DNA from: Oscheius sp. JU75
Lineage: Eukaryota > Nematoda > Chromadorea > Rhabditida > Rhabditidae
Reading direction: 5' to 3'
Assembly: GCA_037178855.1 (NCBI GenBank)
Contig: JASJZC010000007.1
Location: 62,001-126,000 of the forward strand
Length of the DNA: 64,000 nucleotides
The position numbers and the translations under genes are program-made. This document shows, one piece after another, positions 13,199-34,800 of the stretch (position 1 is its first letter; every line of letters starts with the position of its first letter). The notes beneath the pieces were generated by a model that was not told the origin of the DNA, did not search any database, and saw only the letters and a list, made by a program, of their open reading frames with translations.

Positions 13199-13240
13199 GT
13201 TGAATCACTTTGCGCTAGCGAAATGCAAAGCAAAATCACC
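13199..13240. repeat. Short palindromic dispersed repeat, copy A
   Basis: This shares the core TTTGCGCTAG and the right end AATCACC with 27095-27137, in the same order and nearly the same length (42 and 43 bp). Its two halves are imperfect inverted copies around the CTAG centre (ctttgcg / atgcaaag). It is adjacent to a gcgcgctgcgcgcg palindrome at about 13177-13190. It looks like a small foldback element. Confidence 0.5.
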
Positions 13241-13485
13241 CCGCGATACCGCGCGGGTAATCTGGCTTTATCTGCTCTAAAAAGAGCTTCCTCTGCTCGA
13301 CTCCGTGGCATCTCAAAACATAATGATGAATAATATGAGCATGAGTCTTTTTTGGCCTTACCATTTGCATCTTTCCTCATGTATTGGTTGTTTGTATAGA
13401 ATGCAAACAACTGCTGTTCTTACACTCGGTGACTTTGAATAGAAAAACCTTACGACAATATGGCTGTTTTGTATGAAGGCAAATC

Positions 13486-13491
13486 TTTATT
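13486..13491 (-). terminator. Poly(A) signal AATAAA for the myosin gene
   Basis: AATAAA on the - strand, 297 bp downstream of the myosin stop codon at 13788. Confidence 0.45.
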
Positions 13492-13787
13492 TACTCTTTG
13501 GAGCTTACATAAAAATTATTACTTAAAAAGAAGCTGTTGGGCGAATAAAGCAAAAAGATATTGAGAAAAAGAACGTGTGGAGGAATGTTGGCCCAGCAAT
13601 TGTAGTGCAGGGAAAAAGGATAAAGGCGATATACACATGAACACCGGAGCCCTTACGGTCACAGTCAATATTTGTAGTGATTATAGAAGGCATACCCAAA
13701 GAGTAGTAAGTGAATGGTTAGACAAGATAAGGCAGATTAGAGAAAGTCTTAACTGAAAATAGATAAGGCTGTTTTTGGAAGGGGAGT

Positions 13788-22579
<8,792 letters not shown>

Positions 22580-23258
22580 TTCTCACACCTGAAAGTTGAT
22601 AAACTATAAAAATGTTGTTTAGAAAAGGCACAAGAAGAGGGTAGTATAGAATAATAAAGTGACTCGTTTTGCGCAAAATATAAAACTACGATAAAATGAC
22701 AATTCTCAGATGAGAATATTAACGAAGTACGCGGACCATTTTTAGGGCGTGGTCAGACCGTTTTATAAACTGAAAATGATGACTAACAGCTTGTATAAAT
22801 TGTGATGTCGTGAAACGGAGCGTTTTCTAAATTATGGCGTCTTTAATCTAAATACGTTGTCATTTTTTAAATGAGTTTTTTTCTGTGGTCCAAGATCCAT
22901 ATTAATGGCTGCTGACAACGAACCATTTTCAAGACAAAAAGACGAAAAAGAATCAGGAAACGGTAAACTGCAAAAACGACAATTTGTTTGCCTTTTGTAG
23001 AGATTAACGGCTTAGCAAGCGCCAAAAAGGGGTGGTGGGAATTCGGGACAAGAGGAGTCGCGGGGAGGTTTCGAAAACAGCGACGAGGGAGAAACAGAAG
23101 AAAAAGTATGTCCGAGGCCGAGAAACAAGAGTAAAAGTTCTTCGTTTCAATAATTCTCAGCAATCAGGAGGGACTGACAGTAGAACGATCCTTCCTTAAT
23201 TTACTAGATGTGCGACCCTGCCCGCGCTGAGAGAGGACGAGGGAGAGTTTTGGCTTAC

Positions 23259-23300
23259 CGACCTTGAGACACATTCCCGCCATCGTCTCCTCTCTCTGAA
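23259..23300 (-). other. nmy-1: Probable 5' untranslated exon of the myosin gene
   Basis: On the - strand a good donor (GTCG|gtaagcc) follows a short leader at 23259. The matching acceptor (ctttcag) lies nine bases before the myosin ATG, at 22588. If these join, the leader contains two ATGs (first at 23283) opening an upstream frame that runs past the myosin start out of frame. The 5' limit is arbitrary. Confidence 0.35.
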
Positions 23301-26300
23301 ATCCTCAGAAAAACTCTGGGAGAATGTTTTCAAGCCACAATGGCCTGTGCCCTCGAGGACGCTCAAAAGCAGGCTCTTCTTCTATTGACATTGGCGACAT
23401 TTTGACGCTGATAAACACGACGAGACCACTACGATGGACAATCGCTCCGAACTGTATGAGACTCTGAGCATGAGATGGTGATGGTAATGCGGACTGTGTG
23501 TAGGCGAGAGACAGGTAGAGAGAAGGATTCGGACAAAAGGTTTCGCGCTGCGCGTTGAGTCAGCCGACCAGGGGGCAGTTGGCGGCCGCCGCCCGCAACA
23601 CAACCCCCCCTCCGATGACCAGTCACCCAACAATTTTTTTTTCAAACTAGCTTCGTTTAATCCATAACTTTTGACAAAGACATAGCCGCACATGTGTAAA
23701 AGCAACCCAAAATGAAATGCGTCCAAGTGAAGACACTTTTTAATTGTTGACCTCGGCAAGAGACACAGAAGATGGAAAAAGGAGAAGATGATAAAAGCCT
23801 CTCAAAGGTCATAAAAGGTGGCCTAAGAATAATCAATTAGCTGGAAGGTACGGGAGTCATATCTCGGAGTACGCCTCCGGCTGCAGAAGCATAAAGATAA
23901 TGGCCGAATCGGGTCTCTGTTTAGGGCATGTTTTTATGATACTTCACAAAGAAACTTTTTTTTTTACCATTCTTCTCGTTTTTCATAAAGAAAATCATTT
24001 TCACAAATTGTTTCGCCGCTAAAACAAAATATTTAAGCTCGAAGAAACAGATTTAGAAGATATAACCTGTGTGCGTAAAAACAGCGAGACGTTATGGAAC
24101 CAGCGGGTAGAATGACATGATTTTGATTCTTATTATTCACTAAAACTGACATTTTGTATAAGTATGAAAAAGACCCATACTACGTTAAAGTTGGTATCCC
24201 CTCACTTTGGACTTAGCAGGATATTGAACATCGTTTTGCCAGCTGCAATAGCAGAACTGCAAGTTTCAGTCAAAGCAACAAACTTCTATTTCAAAGATAA
24301 CACATTGGCTTTAAAAAAAGATTTTGAAAGGAATCGGTAAGGTTTCAGTTGCGGATAATATGCAACCATATGTGACGATACCGAAGATACAACTGATATC
24401 ACAAGATTTTGATTTTGATTGTTCACAAGATTTCATAAGATGACACGATACAGGTGTTGAGAAGAGTGGAGAGAGGGGTAACGAGCAAAAGCGAGTTCGC
24501 GCGTCGAGGCTCGGGGCCAGTCTGCTGCCTGGCTCGCGTGTTTGCCCACAGACTTACCATATTGAGTTGGTCGACCACGCATTTTGTGTGTGTGAGAGAG
24601 AGAAACTGTGGTCGAAAAACTGAATCATTTTTGAAGGGATATCTTGGCGCGCGAGAACATGCGACAGTATTAGTCAAAATGAAAAAAACGGGTATGGAAC
24701 GAAGAGATGGGGATGAAAAATGACTTCCTTTCGAAGCCACCTGCGACCATCTGGTCCATCAGAGCAAATCGTATTGATTCCATGACTAGAGGATCTTATG
24801 CATCATCCTCACGCAACACAAACGTCTAAGCAAACGTGGGATGCAAAAACTTCCGGACTTTTGGTTGGAAAATTGTGATAAGAGATGGGTTGAAGAACCA
24901 TTGACATAAAGCTGGCCGTAAGACAGAGGAAAATATAGGAACATTTCTTTTTCCAAGACGAAATCGTTATAGCCGGGCAAGACGTTAGAGGTGCCCACAA
25001 CAGCAGCCATCATAATAAAGGTCAGAGCGCGATGCAATATACCCAAAGGCGGGACAGAGAAAGGAATCGATCGATTGGTCCTCACCCTAAATGACTGCTG
25101 AACTGCTATAAATTTTTGAGGTAAGAACGCTGAAAGAAAGGTAAAAACTTGCTATTCCTGTGGAGTACTGATAAAAACTGGGAAAAGGTGAAATTAGGAT
25201 GACTAAAATGCGTGGTTTCCGGGCAAAACTGTTATTCTTTGGCAAAAAGAGCTAATTTGAGAAAATGCCGTATCTGTCTCACAATTACTATTGTGTTAAT
25301 CACAAAAAGAGAAGGTCAGAAAATTGGCAAAAAGCATTAAAAAAGCGCGGTCGTTGCCAGTTTTGAACGAGACTCAATGTCAAATAGTTAATAGCTAAAG
25401 GCACAAAACACTTATGATCATGATTTCTAAATTTATCAATGGTAACCCGGAGGTCTGAAACCGTGTACCGCAGGATTAGAAATAGGATTGGAAGGTAAAA
25501 ACCTTTATCATCAAAGCTTTTGAGCAGAAATTTCTTAAAACTATGCAGAAAAGCGAAAATGAGTTATTTGATTCAAAGATTCTAGAAGCGAAAGTTTCTA
25601 GGGTCCATCAAATGTGAGCAGCAAGCAAAGCTTTGGTTCATCAATGAGGAGAAGGGGGCTATCTCCACACTCTGCCTCCTCCCATCACTCGGTTTTGGGT
25701 GGCGTAATGGCCGGGTGGCGTTTGGAAAGCCCGATTGTGTTGAGTCACAATAATAGATTGCTCATGAGTCACTAGCGTTTACGCTTAAGGACAATCAAAA
25801 GATGGATGAGAAGCAAGAGGCAGACAGGAAACAAGGACTCGAAGAAAGATATCATCAGGATATTTGTCCATCGCTGCAGGTCCACCAAAGACAAACACAG
25901 AAAGAAGCTATTCATTGCTTTGAGCTCAAAAGGTTATCTGGAAACGTAGCCGAATTTTTCGCGATCGCTAAACCCTTTATCACCTAATAACCAACTGCTT
26001 GTGGTAATACTATACCATTTTAAGGTAAGTGAAGGCAAAACGAATTCGAAAAGGGTTTTCTCAAAGCGAAAAAACGACGATGCAAACAAAGCTCTTCATT
26101 TCGGACATATAAACCAGCTTGTTTGTACCTGAAAGTTGTAATGTAACTCTGGGAAATAGATGGCATCAGAGGAACTGAATCTGTCAGATTTTTTGACCGA
26201 GTGATGTCCCATTCGTTAAAATATGCAAAATCTGAGCGCAGTTCGCTCTGCTTCATTGTATTCTAGACTCAAATTAGAGCCGCAAATCTTGCCTAAGAAA

Positions 26301-27094
26301 CCTTTTAAAATGTTTTGCGCTCTTGTTTTTTTGTTCAAAAAAAGGTAAAGGGTTGAAAAGTAAATCTATAGAGGAAGAAGTGTCGCACCGTACAAAAACA
26401 ACGAGACGAAGCACGTTGACGAATGTCAAGTCCGGGCCGTTTGAACAGACCAAATGAGGCCGAGCCCGTAAATCTTGTTCAAGCGGGGGTAGCCTGGGTC
26501 TCGTCGCGATCTCTGTCGCCTGTAATTAATTGGAAAACGGGGAGAGATTGTTTGATAAACACACGCTTTTTAAACGAGATCTCGGATTGATTTTTGTTCT
26601 CCCGAACACTTTTTGGCTAATCTGGTGAAAGCCATTTTTTATCCTTTTTTACAATGGCTTAAACACTTTTTGGGTATATCCAAAAAGTTTCCTGATACTA
26701 GGCAGCTTAGAAACCAGTCGTGCATTTATTTGTGCAGTCCAAAATTGGGTTTCATCTTAGTTCGATTTTTGAGCAAAGCGATACTACTGTTTCTTCATAA
26801 GAAAGAATGACTACAGTGTCCCGAAATGCTTTACGTGGCCGGACTCCTGGGAGAGCGGGAATTCAAATTTAGTATTTTTTTTAGATAACTTTTTATCAGC
26901 GTATAACCTTCGTTTTTTATTTTTCGGAATGTGTTGCTTGCTACCGGTAAAGGCTGCTACTAGCCGCGTTTTTAGAAACAATAGGAACGGAAGAGAACGA
27001 AAATACAAACTGAAAAAAGAGCGAAATTTAACTTTGTTAAAAAGCGTCTATGAGTCTCGCCACGAAACGTATTTCCATTTTTGTACTCAAAGTA

Positions 27095-27137
27095 GGTGAA
27101 TTCGCTTTGCGCTAGTGGAACGCAAAGCCAAATCACC
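27095..27137. repeat. Short palindromic dispersed repeat, copy B
   Basis: The arms ggtgaattcgctttgcg and cgcaaagccaaatcacc are inverted copies with two mismatched positions around a 9-bp centre (ctagtggaa). It is the best-preserved of the two copies; the other is at 13199-13240. Confidence 0.55.
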
Positions 27138-27757
27138 ACACATTCAAAGTTGGTATGCTTGTTTTTCCTATTCAGTTTTCAGACAGTTCTGTTGATAGCA
27201 TAATCATCTTGTCATTTCCTCCAAAAACGGATACACTTCACTCTAATAAGTGTTCCATGAACTTTCAAAAACTGGAATAGATTTCAGTAAAGTTCAGAAA
27301 TTTTTGATACAGCCTACCGTATTCTTGAAGCTCAACAATAATGTAGCGCCTGAGCGGAGGGATGGCAGCCAGAATGCGGACAGAAACAATTGCGCCGCCG
27401 CCTGGAATGACTAATCTCTTTCGATAGAAAATGCCAATTCCATACATTAGCGACAAGAAACGGTTTTGTTACCAAGCTACAGGGTGTCTAAATTTGGAAC
27501 AAGGTAAGGGTGGTACAAGTATGACAGAAATCGGTTTTGAAATGTTAGCAAAGATTCTATCTCAAATTGTTTTCAGTAGCATGAGCTCATAGCTTTGAAG
27601 AGCGAGTTCTTTCTTTTATTTCTTCTTAACTGATTGTAGCAAAGAAAACTCGAATTGATTGGGCGCCGGTCACGATAGCTCTCACCCAAAAACACTCGCC
27701 CTTTTATCACCTTCTCGAAAAAAAAACATAACTAGCTGCATGCTTTCAGATCAAACA

Positions 27758-30238
27758 ATGTCAAATCTCGCATATAAGGCAGATGAGAGCAGTGGAATGG
27801 TTCTGCTCTCCGGGAACTCGCATCCGGAGCTGGCCAGGCTCGTATCTGAGTAAGTTTTTATAACACCTTAAACATCTTTTTCAATTTCAGTCGCATGGGT
27901 ATTCGCCTCGGAGATGCAATTGTCTACAATAAAACCAACAGGGAAACGTCTGTCGACATCAAACAGTCGGTTCGAGGAAAACACGTATTCATTTTGCAGA
28001 GTGGGTCGAAGTAAGTACGTCGGCAGTAGCTTTGATCTAATTTTTTTTAGGAACGTAAACAACGATGTTATGGAGCTTTTGATTCTCATCTACGCCTGTA
28101 AGACGTCAATGTCGAAGACTATCACCGTCATTATGCCATATCTGCCCTACTCGAAACAGTGCCGAATGCTGAGACGATCATCTATTCCGATGAAATTGAT
28201 TGCTGAGATGATATGTAAAGCCGGTGGGTCCTCTATCATTTTGCTGTTTTTGCACTGTTTTCTATTGCCCCGTTTTTGTACATTTTATTTTTAATATATT
28301 TTTAATACTAATAAGGAGTATGGTAACACATTAAGTAAGTTCGGCTTTTCTTTTCGTATGCTACGATTCAATGTCTTTTCAGGTGCAAGTCGTATGGTAT
28401 CTCTCGATCTGTACAAGAAGGAAATCCAGGGCTTCTTCTCTATTCCTGTTGACAATCTACGTGCTTCTCCATTCCTTCTCCAACACATTAAGGAATACGT
28501 AAGGTGTCTAAACAGTTCTTTTCATTTTCAACTTGTAGATTCCTGACTACAAAAACGCCATCATCGTGGCCAAGTCGCCAGGAGTGATGAACAAGGCCAC
28601 CTCATATGCGGATCGTCTTCGTTTAGGTAATGCGTGCTTCCGTTTTTCCCTTTTCTTTTGCCTGGCTCGATTTTTCCACCTAAAAATAACTTGCTTGGCC
28701 TTTTGTAATCCTCCCGTTTAGGAAGTGAGTGTCTATATTATAATTCGTCTTCTTCAAGGGTAGGCAACCCAAGACGATTAATCTTTTTCTTTCTTTCTCT
28801 ATCGCATCTTCTACTTCTACCTATCCCAGGCCCTATTTTCTAATCAAAGCATGCAACATCGTGACACTGCATGGTGTAATTCCAGATCATGTTATACACC
28901 AAGAGCGTACGTCGAAAATTGAAAATATATCTATGCTCACTGTTTGGTTTCATTTCCTCCTCTTACTCGAGTTTAGGCGTGGCCGTTATCCATGGCGAGC
29001 AGAAAGATCTGGAAGAGTCGGGTCTCGAAGATGGTCGTCAGAGTCCTCCACCAAACTCGACATATACTCCGTTTGAACTCTTCCCTTGTAAGCTGAAGCT
29101 ATTTATTTTTCGATTACTTGTATCATTCAGCTCAGGGGCCGAAGCAGAAGCCTCCACTAACCGTTGTCGGCGACGTAGGCGGCCGAATCGCAATCATGGT
29201 GGTATGTGTCAACATTTTCCGCTCTATTCTTGGACAAAATGTTTCAGGATGACATCATCGACGATGCGCAATCGTTCGTAGCCGCTGCTGAAGTTCTCAA
29301 GGCCCGTGGAGCCTACAAAATTTACGTTTTGGCCACTCATGGAGTTCTGAGCTCCGATGCTCCGGCTCTTCTGGAAGCTTCGCCCATCACCCAGGTAACT
29401 GAATGTTATCGAAAACAGGGTGTCTAAAATCTATTTATTAGACCCTCAGAGCAGTAAATATTAATCAGTAATGATTAATCTAAAGCACCGATTTATTTGT
29501 ACTTTTGGAGTGTCTAAGGAGGAGAAAGTCGTTTACATGTGAAGTGCACGACATTTATCACTATTTTAGCAGTCGGGGGCTCATCGATTTATCGATTGTG
29601 TTCAGTTTTCAGCAGCCGATAAATTCCCAAAGTTTAGCTGAGATTCTTAGTCCGGTAAACGTGATACCCTTCTTACGAGTCATGCAACTTGGCTTTTCTT
29701 TGTTTTTCTTAACAAGACTGGGAATCTACTACATACACGCAATTGTACTATTCTTTTCAAAGCTGTTTTTTAAGGAGGGGAGTTGTTGTGAAGAGTACTT
29801 TAACCGAAACAATCACAACACTTTCATTATATCATGCATTGTTCGGCTACTAAACCGCAACTTGTGTAACGATTGATATACAAATAGCACTTGCTTAATG
29901 AGGACTCATTTTTAACGCCCAACACTCATATTTCGCTGTGGCACAGGATCTCGCAGCGCTTTCTCATTCCTCTCACTCTCTCATAAAACAGCTGGCTGCG
30001 ACGGGACTAAAAGATCTCGTGAGCCTTCGATTTCTCCTCTTCCTCTAGCTTCTAACTTCTTGCAAACAACACTTTTCAGGTGATTGTTACCAACACTGTG
30101 CCCCATGAGGTGCAGAAGATGCGCTGTCACAAGATCAAGACAGTCGATGTCTCCCTGATGTTGTGCGAAGCCATACGACGCATCTACCACAACGAGTCGA
30201 TGGGTCAACTTTTCCGTGACATCACACTCGACGATTAG
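27758..30238 (+). CDS. prpsap: Phosphoribosyl pyrophosphate synthase-associated protein (PRPSAP)
   Basis: PRPSAP proteins are catalytically inert paralogues of PRPP synthase that bind and restrain the enzyme, which feeds purine, pyrimidine and NAD synthesis. Nine exons (27758-27849, 27891-28010, 28051-28223, 28383-28498, 28539-28626, 28977-29087, 29131-29201, 29248-29394, 30080-30238) total 1077 nt, or 358 residues; human PRPSAP2 is 369. Visible matches: [79 protein letters not shown] and the terminal [13 protein letters not shown] typical of PRPSAP. The PRPP-loop sequence of active synthases (DMADTCGT) is replaced by [10 protein letters not shown], fitting the inactive class. The start is the ATG just after a TTTCAG acceptor; an ATG at 27740 is in the same frame. 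The last intron (29395-30079) is the longest. Confidence 0.9.
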
Positions 30239-31816
30239 AGGTAAAGACGCCAGAGAAAACCATGCAAAGAAAATATCGATTCAGGTCGTCAGAAATCCAG
30301 GCATCTCCTCTCTTCAGCTACTGTTCACCTATTTAAATGTGTCAACAAGTAACTTCAGAGAGGAGATACCTTTCAGAAGCTCAGTTAATATACTTTCTAT
30401 ATTGTGTTGTAACTGTTCATTCCAATATTCCTTTTCATTGACTTCGATCTGCGTATGCAGCATTTCCTCCCTCTCATTTATTTTGCTCACCATATTTTCA
30501 GGTGTTGCGTTTAATATTAGTCCTCGTTAGTGCAAAACAATCTTGTCGAGAATCTAATTTATTCTCCATCACGAGTATTGCGCTTATATCAAGAATAAAG
30601 GGTCAATAGTGTTAGAAGCTGGTCGTTGAAAGGCTTCTTTTAGACTGGTCTTTAGATTTGCAGTCTCAAGCAACCTCGAAGTTTTATTCACACAATAACT
30701 GAGTGACGATAACACAGAACGGCAGTGTTGTAGGTCTTTTTCGCAGGACTGTCGCTTGTTGCGTATGTATGGTTGCTTGTTTAGAAACACTTTCATGATA
30801 AAAAGAATATAACTCACACAGCTCATAGGCCTCTGGAAACCACAATATTCACGATTGTTTCATAAGGCGTAAAAAAATCAGCAAACATGGATGCAGCAAC
30901 ACAACCAAATTGTTTTGTTACAAAGCGACTTGTTTCCTTTTTGCAAGCTGTCTACATTAATAAATATTCCAATTTTGAAAATCCCCATATACGGACAGGC
31001 AGACGGACACGGCTGAATGGTTCAGACATAGAAAGCCAGAAAATTCCGTCCGCTCGATGCTAATTTTCAGTTTTGGTTGATGATGGAACAAGTGCAGTGG
31101 CTCAGGGTTCCTATTTTTCTTTTATTTCTTACGGTCAGTACGGCAATAGCCCCATCTCAAATCGTCAGATTGCAATCTTATCAGTAGTCCAGCAATCTTG
31201 GAACACTGAATTTATATCAGAGTGTCTCTTTTAGCTCATCTGCCCCTTTCAATACAATTTTCAACAAAAGCTGTAGTTAATTAATGAGAAAAATTCCCTT
31301 GATTATTATAGACACGAGACGGGTGGTTTCCTCTTTCTTATTGATCTTTGTTTTAAAACTATGAATAAGCGTCTAGACCAGGATTCATTCATTCATAAAC
31401 GTTTACCGGAATTGAACTTTGCTGACTATTTGATAGCTTTTGCGTTGGGTGCTTGAACTATATAAGGCGAACATTTTCTTCTATTCCCCAGCCTTAGAAC
31501 ACTTATGTCAAAATATGTTTGTCCTTTTATTCTTATTGATAAATTAGGATTGAGCTTGTATAAGACGAGCTGCATTACAGTTTCGCCTTATCAAAAAACT
31601 TGTAGTATATTTTTTAAACTTCAACTAGCTTTCTCCGAGCATCCTAAATCTGCCCCTCCGTTCATGCTCTCTACGTCAGCTGTTTTATCGCACACACACT
31701 CTCTCGTCTTCCTCGCGCTCTTCCGGAGTCTCGCATGACTTCTTATGTTTGTTAAAGCTCCCGAGTAGTATCCAATCAACTTTTCTTGATTGATTTCTCT
31801 TTTGAGCACATTAGGA
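30239..31816. other. Intergenic spacer between PRPSAP and the SLC26 gene
   Basis: It holds the PRPSAP 3' UTR (AATAAA at 30594-30599) and the upstream region of the transporter, including a TATATAAG at about 31459. No gene was found. Confidence 0.45.
30594..30599 (+). terminator. Poly(A) signal AATAAA for PRPSAP
   Basis: AATAAA 356 bp downstream of the PRPSAP stop codon, on the same strand. Confidence 0.4.
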
Positions 31817-34800
31817 ATGAAACCGCCTGTGTTAAAACGGATACAAGGAATCGTTCCCATTCTGGATTGGTTACCCAGTTATAGTGTTAAAGAGAATTTG
31901 CTGAAAGATATAATTGGAGGATTGACAGTAGGAATCATGCATATTCCACAAGGTGAGCATTTACCTTTAGAAAGCATTTGTTTCTAGGAATGGCTTATGC
32001 ATCATTAGCGAATCTCCAGCCAGTTAATGGCCTCTACACATCGTTTTTTGCTCCACTAATTTATATGTTTTTTGGCACGTCGCGGCACGTTTCATTAGGT
32101 CAGTTTCTGCCAGGAAGCAGATTGAGAGCAAACTGATAATGCAAATCCATACGCGACAGAAAGATATAGAAACAACAGAGACATTTGTGGTTTTCAGGAG
32201 TTTTTGCTGTTGTGAGTTTGATATCGGGTTCTTGCAACATACGGGTCACCGAAGAGCTCTTTGCCAAAAACGGGTCATTCTATGAGAATGTTGATAAGGA
32301 GCACATTTCAATCAACGTCTCTACTTCGCTTTGTCTATTATCAGGACTGATAGGGGTGAGTACTATTCGGAATGTATGTAAATTGCTGTCTAGATCATCA
32401 TGGCCCTGCTCCGGCTTGATTTCATGCTAGCTTTTCTTTCGGATCATGTGATCAAGGGCTTCACAACGGGAGCCGCTTTTCACGTGTTCGTGGCACAGCT
32501 GAACAAAATAATGGGAGTTAAGCTACCACGCAAATCAGGCCCAGGAAAACTGTTTTTGGTTTGAGGGGATCAAGCATTTTGAAACTCATGCTTTCAGATG
32601 CTTCAAGATGTAACAGAGTCTGCTCTGAAAGGGCTTGTCAACTATTACTCATTGGGAATTTCTCTATTTACCATAGTTGTTCTCTACTGCTCAAAAAATT
32701 ATCTCAATCCAGTCATTAAGAAAAAAGTTAAGACTGTGCCTGTACCCTATGATCTCATTGTGGTACGTTTGCCACAAGCATCGCAAAGACTTTTCAGATG
32801 ATCGTCGGCGTAGCTCTCTCTTCAATCTTCCAGTTTTCTTCTAACTTTAATATAAAAATCATCGGCTTAATTCCTACCGGGTATCACTTGTTCTTGTTGT
32901 TGTATCGCTTTTGCAGTCTCCCTACACCGAAAGTGCCTGACGTTACTTTGTTCCCTTACATGTTCTACGATGCAATCTCCGTGGCTCTCGTTGCAATGGT
33001 AGTGACAATTTCTATGGGAAAACTGTTTGCAAAGAAACATAACTACAAAGTTGATGATCGACAGGTAAACTGCTTTACTAAGCCGTTCACAGACCTAGTT
33101 TTCAAAAGTTAGATTTTAACCAGACCGATTTTCAGGAATTTTACGCCCTTGGCTTATGCGGTGCCTTAGGATCGTTCTTTCCAATCTGGCCACCATCCAC
33201 TGCTTTGGCAAGAACATTAGTTTACGAGGCGGCTGGGACCAAAACGCAGGTATCTTCATACGTGAAATGAATCATGAATTGTTCAGCTAGCCACAGTATT
33301 TTCTTGTGGACTTTTGCTTTCCGTCATGCTTTTCTTGGGTCCATTTTTGGAAGCTCTTCCTGTCTGTCTTCTATCTTGTATCATCATGGTGGCATTGAAG
33401 GGAATGTTCATGCAGATGACCGAAATTCCTCGTCTATGGAAGATTTCACGGCTGGATGCGGTATTCGCTATTATGACGAAAAGAGCTAATATTCAGCTTT
33501 GTTTCATAATTACAACCGCGGCTACCGTCGGATTTGACGTTGTTGAAGGGCTATTGGCAGGTGTGATCTTCTCTTTCGTTACAGTCATCTACCAAACTCA
33601 AAGGTAAGCGGAAATATTTATTCTTGAGCCATTTCTTAAATTATCACCTTAACTCTGAGGTCATTGTTTTCTGTTGAAGCGATATTCACCGAGGTAGCTA
33701 GAGATAAGATCCTTGCTCTTCTGCTTCTCTATCCATTTGGTATAGAGTTGCACAGTTGTGCAGAACAGCGGCTTGACTATGCTGGTCACGTACCTACGCG
33801 CTTTACTGGCAAGTTCAAAACGAAAACTGACCAATTTTGGTTAGCATTGTGCTCCAGGCAGTGGCAAAAGACTCTATCGGCTTCCTCTCTGGCTACATTT
33901 AGGCCATCAACTAAGGCATCATGTTCAATACAGCAGTTGTTGATGCCTGAAATAGAGAGTAAAAAGATGCGAAACGCATAAAGTAAAGTTTTGTATGCTT
34001 TCGCTACATAGTTTACATCAAACTAGTGCCTTACAGGATAAGACTCTGTAACCGAATCGAGATGTTTTCATCAGAAAAACATTGTCCTTCGCTAAGCAGA
34101 CTCTAATAATTCAGTTCGTTGTGAGAAACCTAACAGGCGCCATCCTAACAGATAAGAAAAGAGATTTTCTGTCTCGAAACAATGTTTTGGACCTTGATTA
34201 AACATCATAATATCTTAATTGAATACACATACCTGGCACATCAGCTGGAAAGGCTATTGCAAACGAGACGGCGCCACTGAAAGGCCCAATGCCACACTTC
34301 CATGCTCTGACACTGCTGACCAGACCTAGTCCCAGTAGAATGGCGGTCAGAAGGTGCATTTGTGGCAATAGGTGCCTGAAATAGAGAGAACTGTGTGCAC
34401 AGAGTGAACGACCCCTGAGAAAAAAGAAGACTCGACTCATTGTGTCCGGGAGAAGGGGGCAGGCAAGGAAACGGAGACAAGATTGTGTACGCGGCGTTAA
34501 CCTCCAAGTGGGGCGTCTGAAATTTGTGCGGATGCCAGACCACAAACAGAGAGTCGGAGCGCACAATTGTGTGTGCCCTTCGGCTTTTTCGGGAGCTATC
34601 ACTTTTATGGAATGATGCGAGGTGTGAGCATCTGGTCGCAAGCAAACTGGTCCGGGGTCTCTCATCTTTCAAGGATTAATTTTTTCCCTTATTGGCGGCA
34701 AAGGAAACTTTTTTTTGGGCGCCCATGCAACCCCGAACAGAATGGCAGGACTAGAATAGAGATATGAACAGGTAGATTGTAGAAAAGAAAAGCCGCTGGG

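Larger units (their letters stand above)
12261..13787. other. Spacer with hairpin, palindromic repeat and myosin 3' UTR
   Basis: No protein gene is supported. It contains the 12850-12915 hairpin, a palindromic repeat at 13199-13240 and, at its right end on the - strand, the 3' UTR of the myosin gene with an AATAAA at 13486-13491. Confidence 0.5.
22580..27757. other. Long intergenic region upstream of myosin and PRPSAP
   Basis: This 5.2 kb lies between two divergently transcribed genes. Near its left end is a probable untranslated first exon of the myosin gene (3' end 23259). A palindromic repeat lies at 27095-27137. I saw no other exon series, tRNA or known element. Open frames at 22.9, 24.5 and 26.0 kb lack domain or splice support. 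The DNA has several purine-rich GAGA-like runs (for example 23090-23110, 24590-24602). Confidence 0.4.
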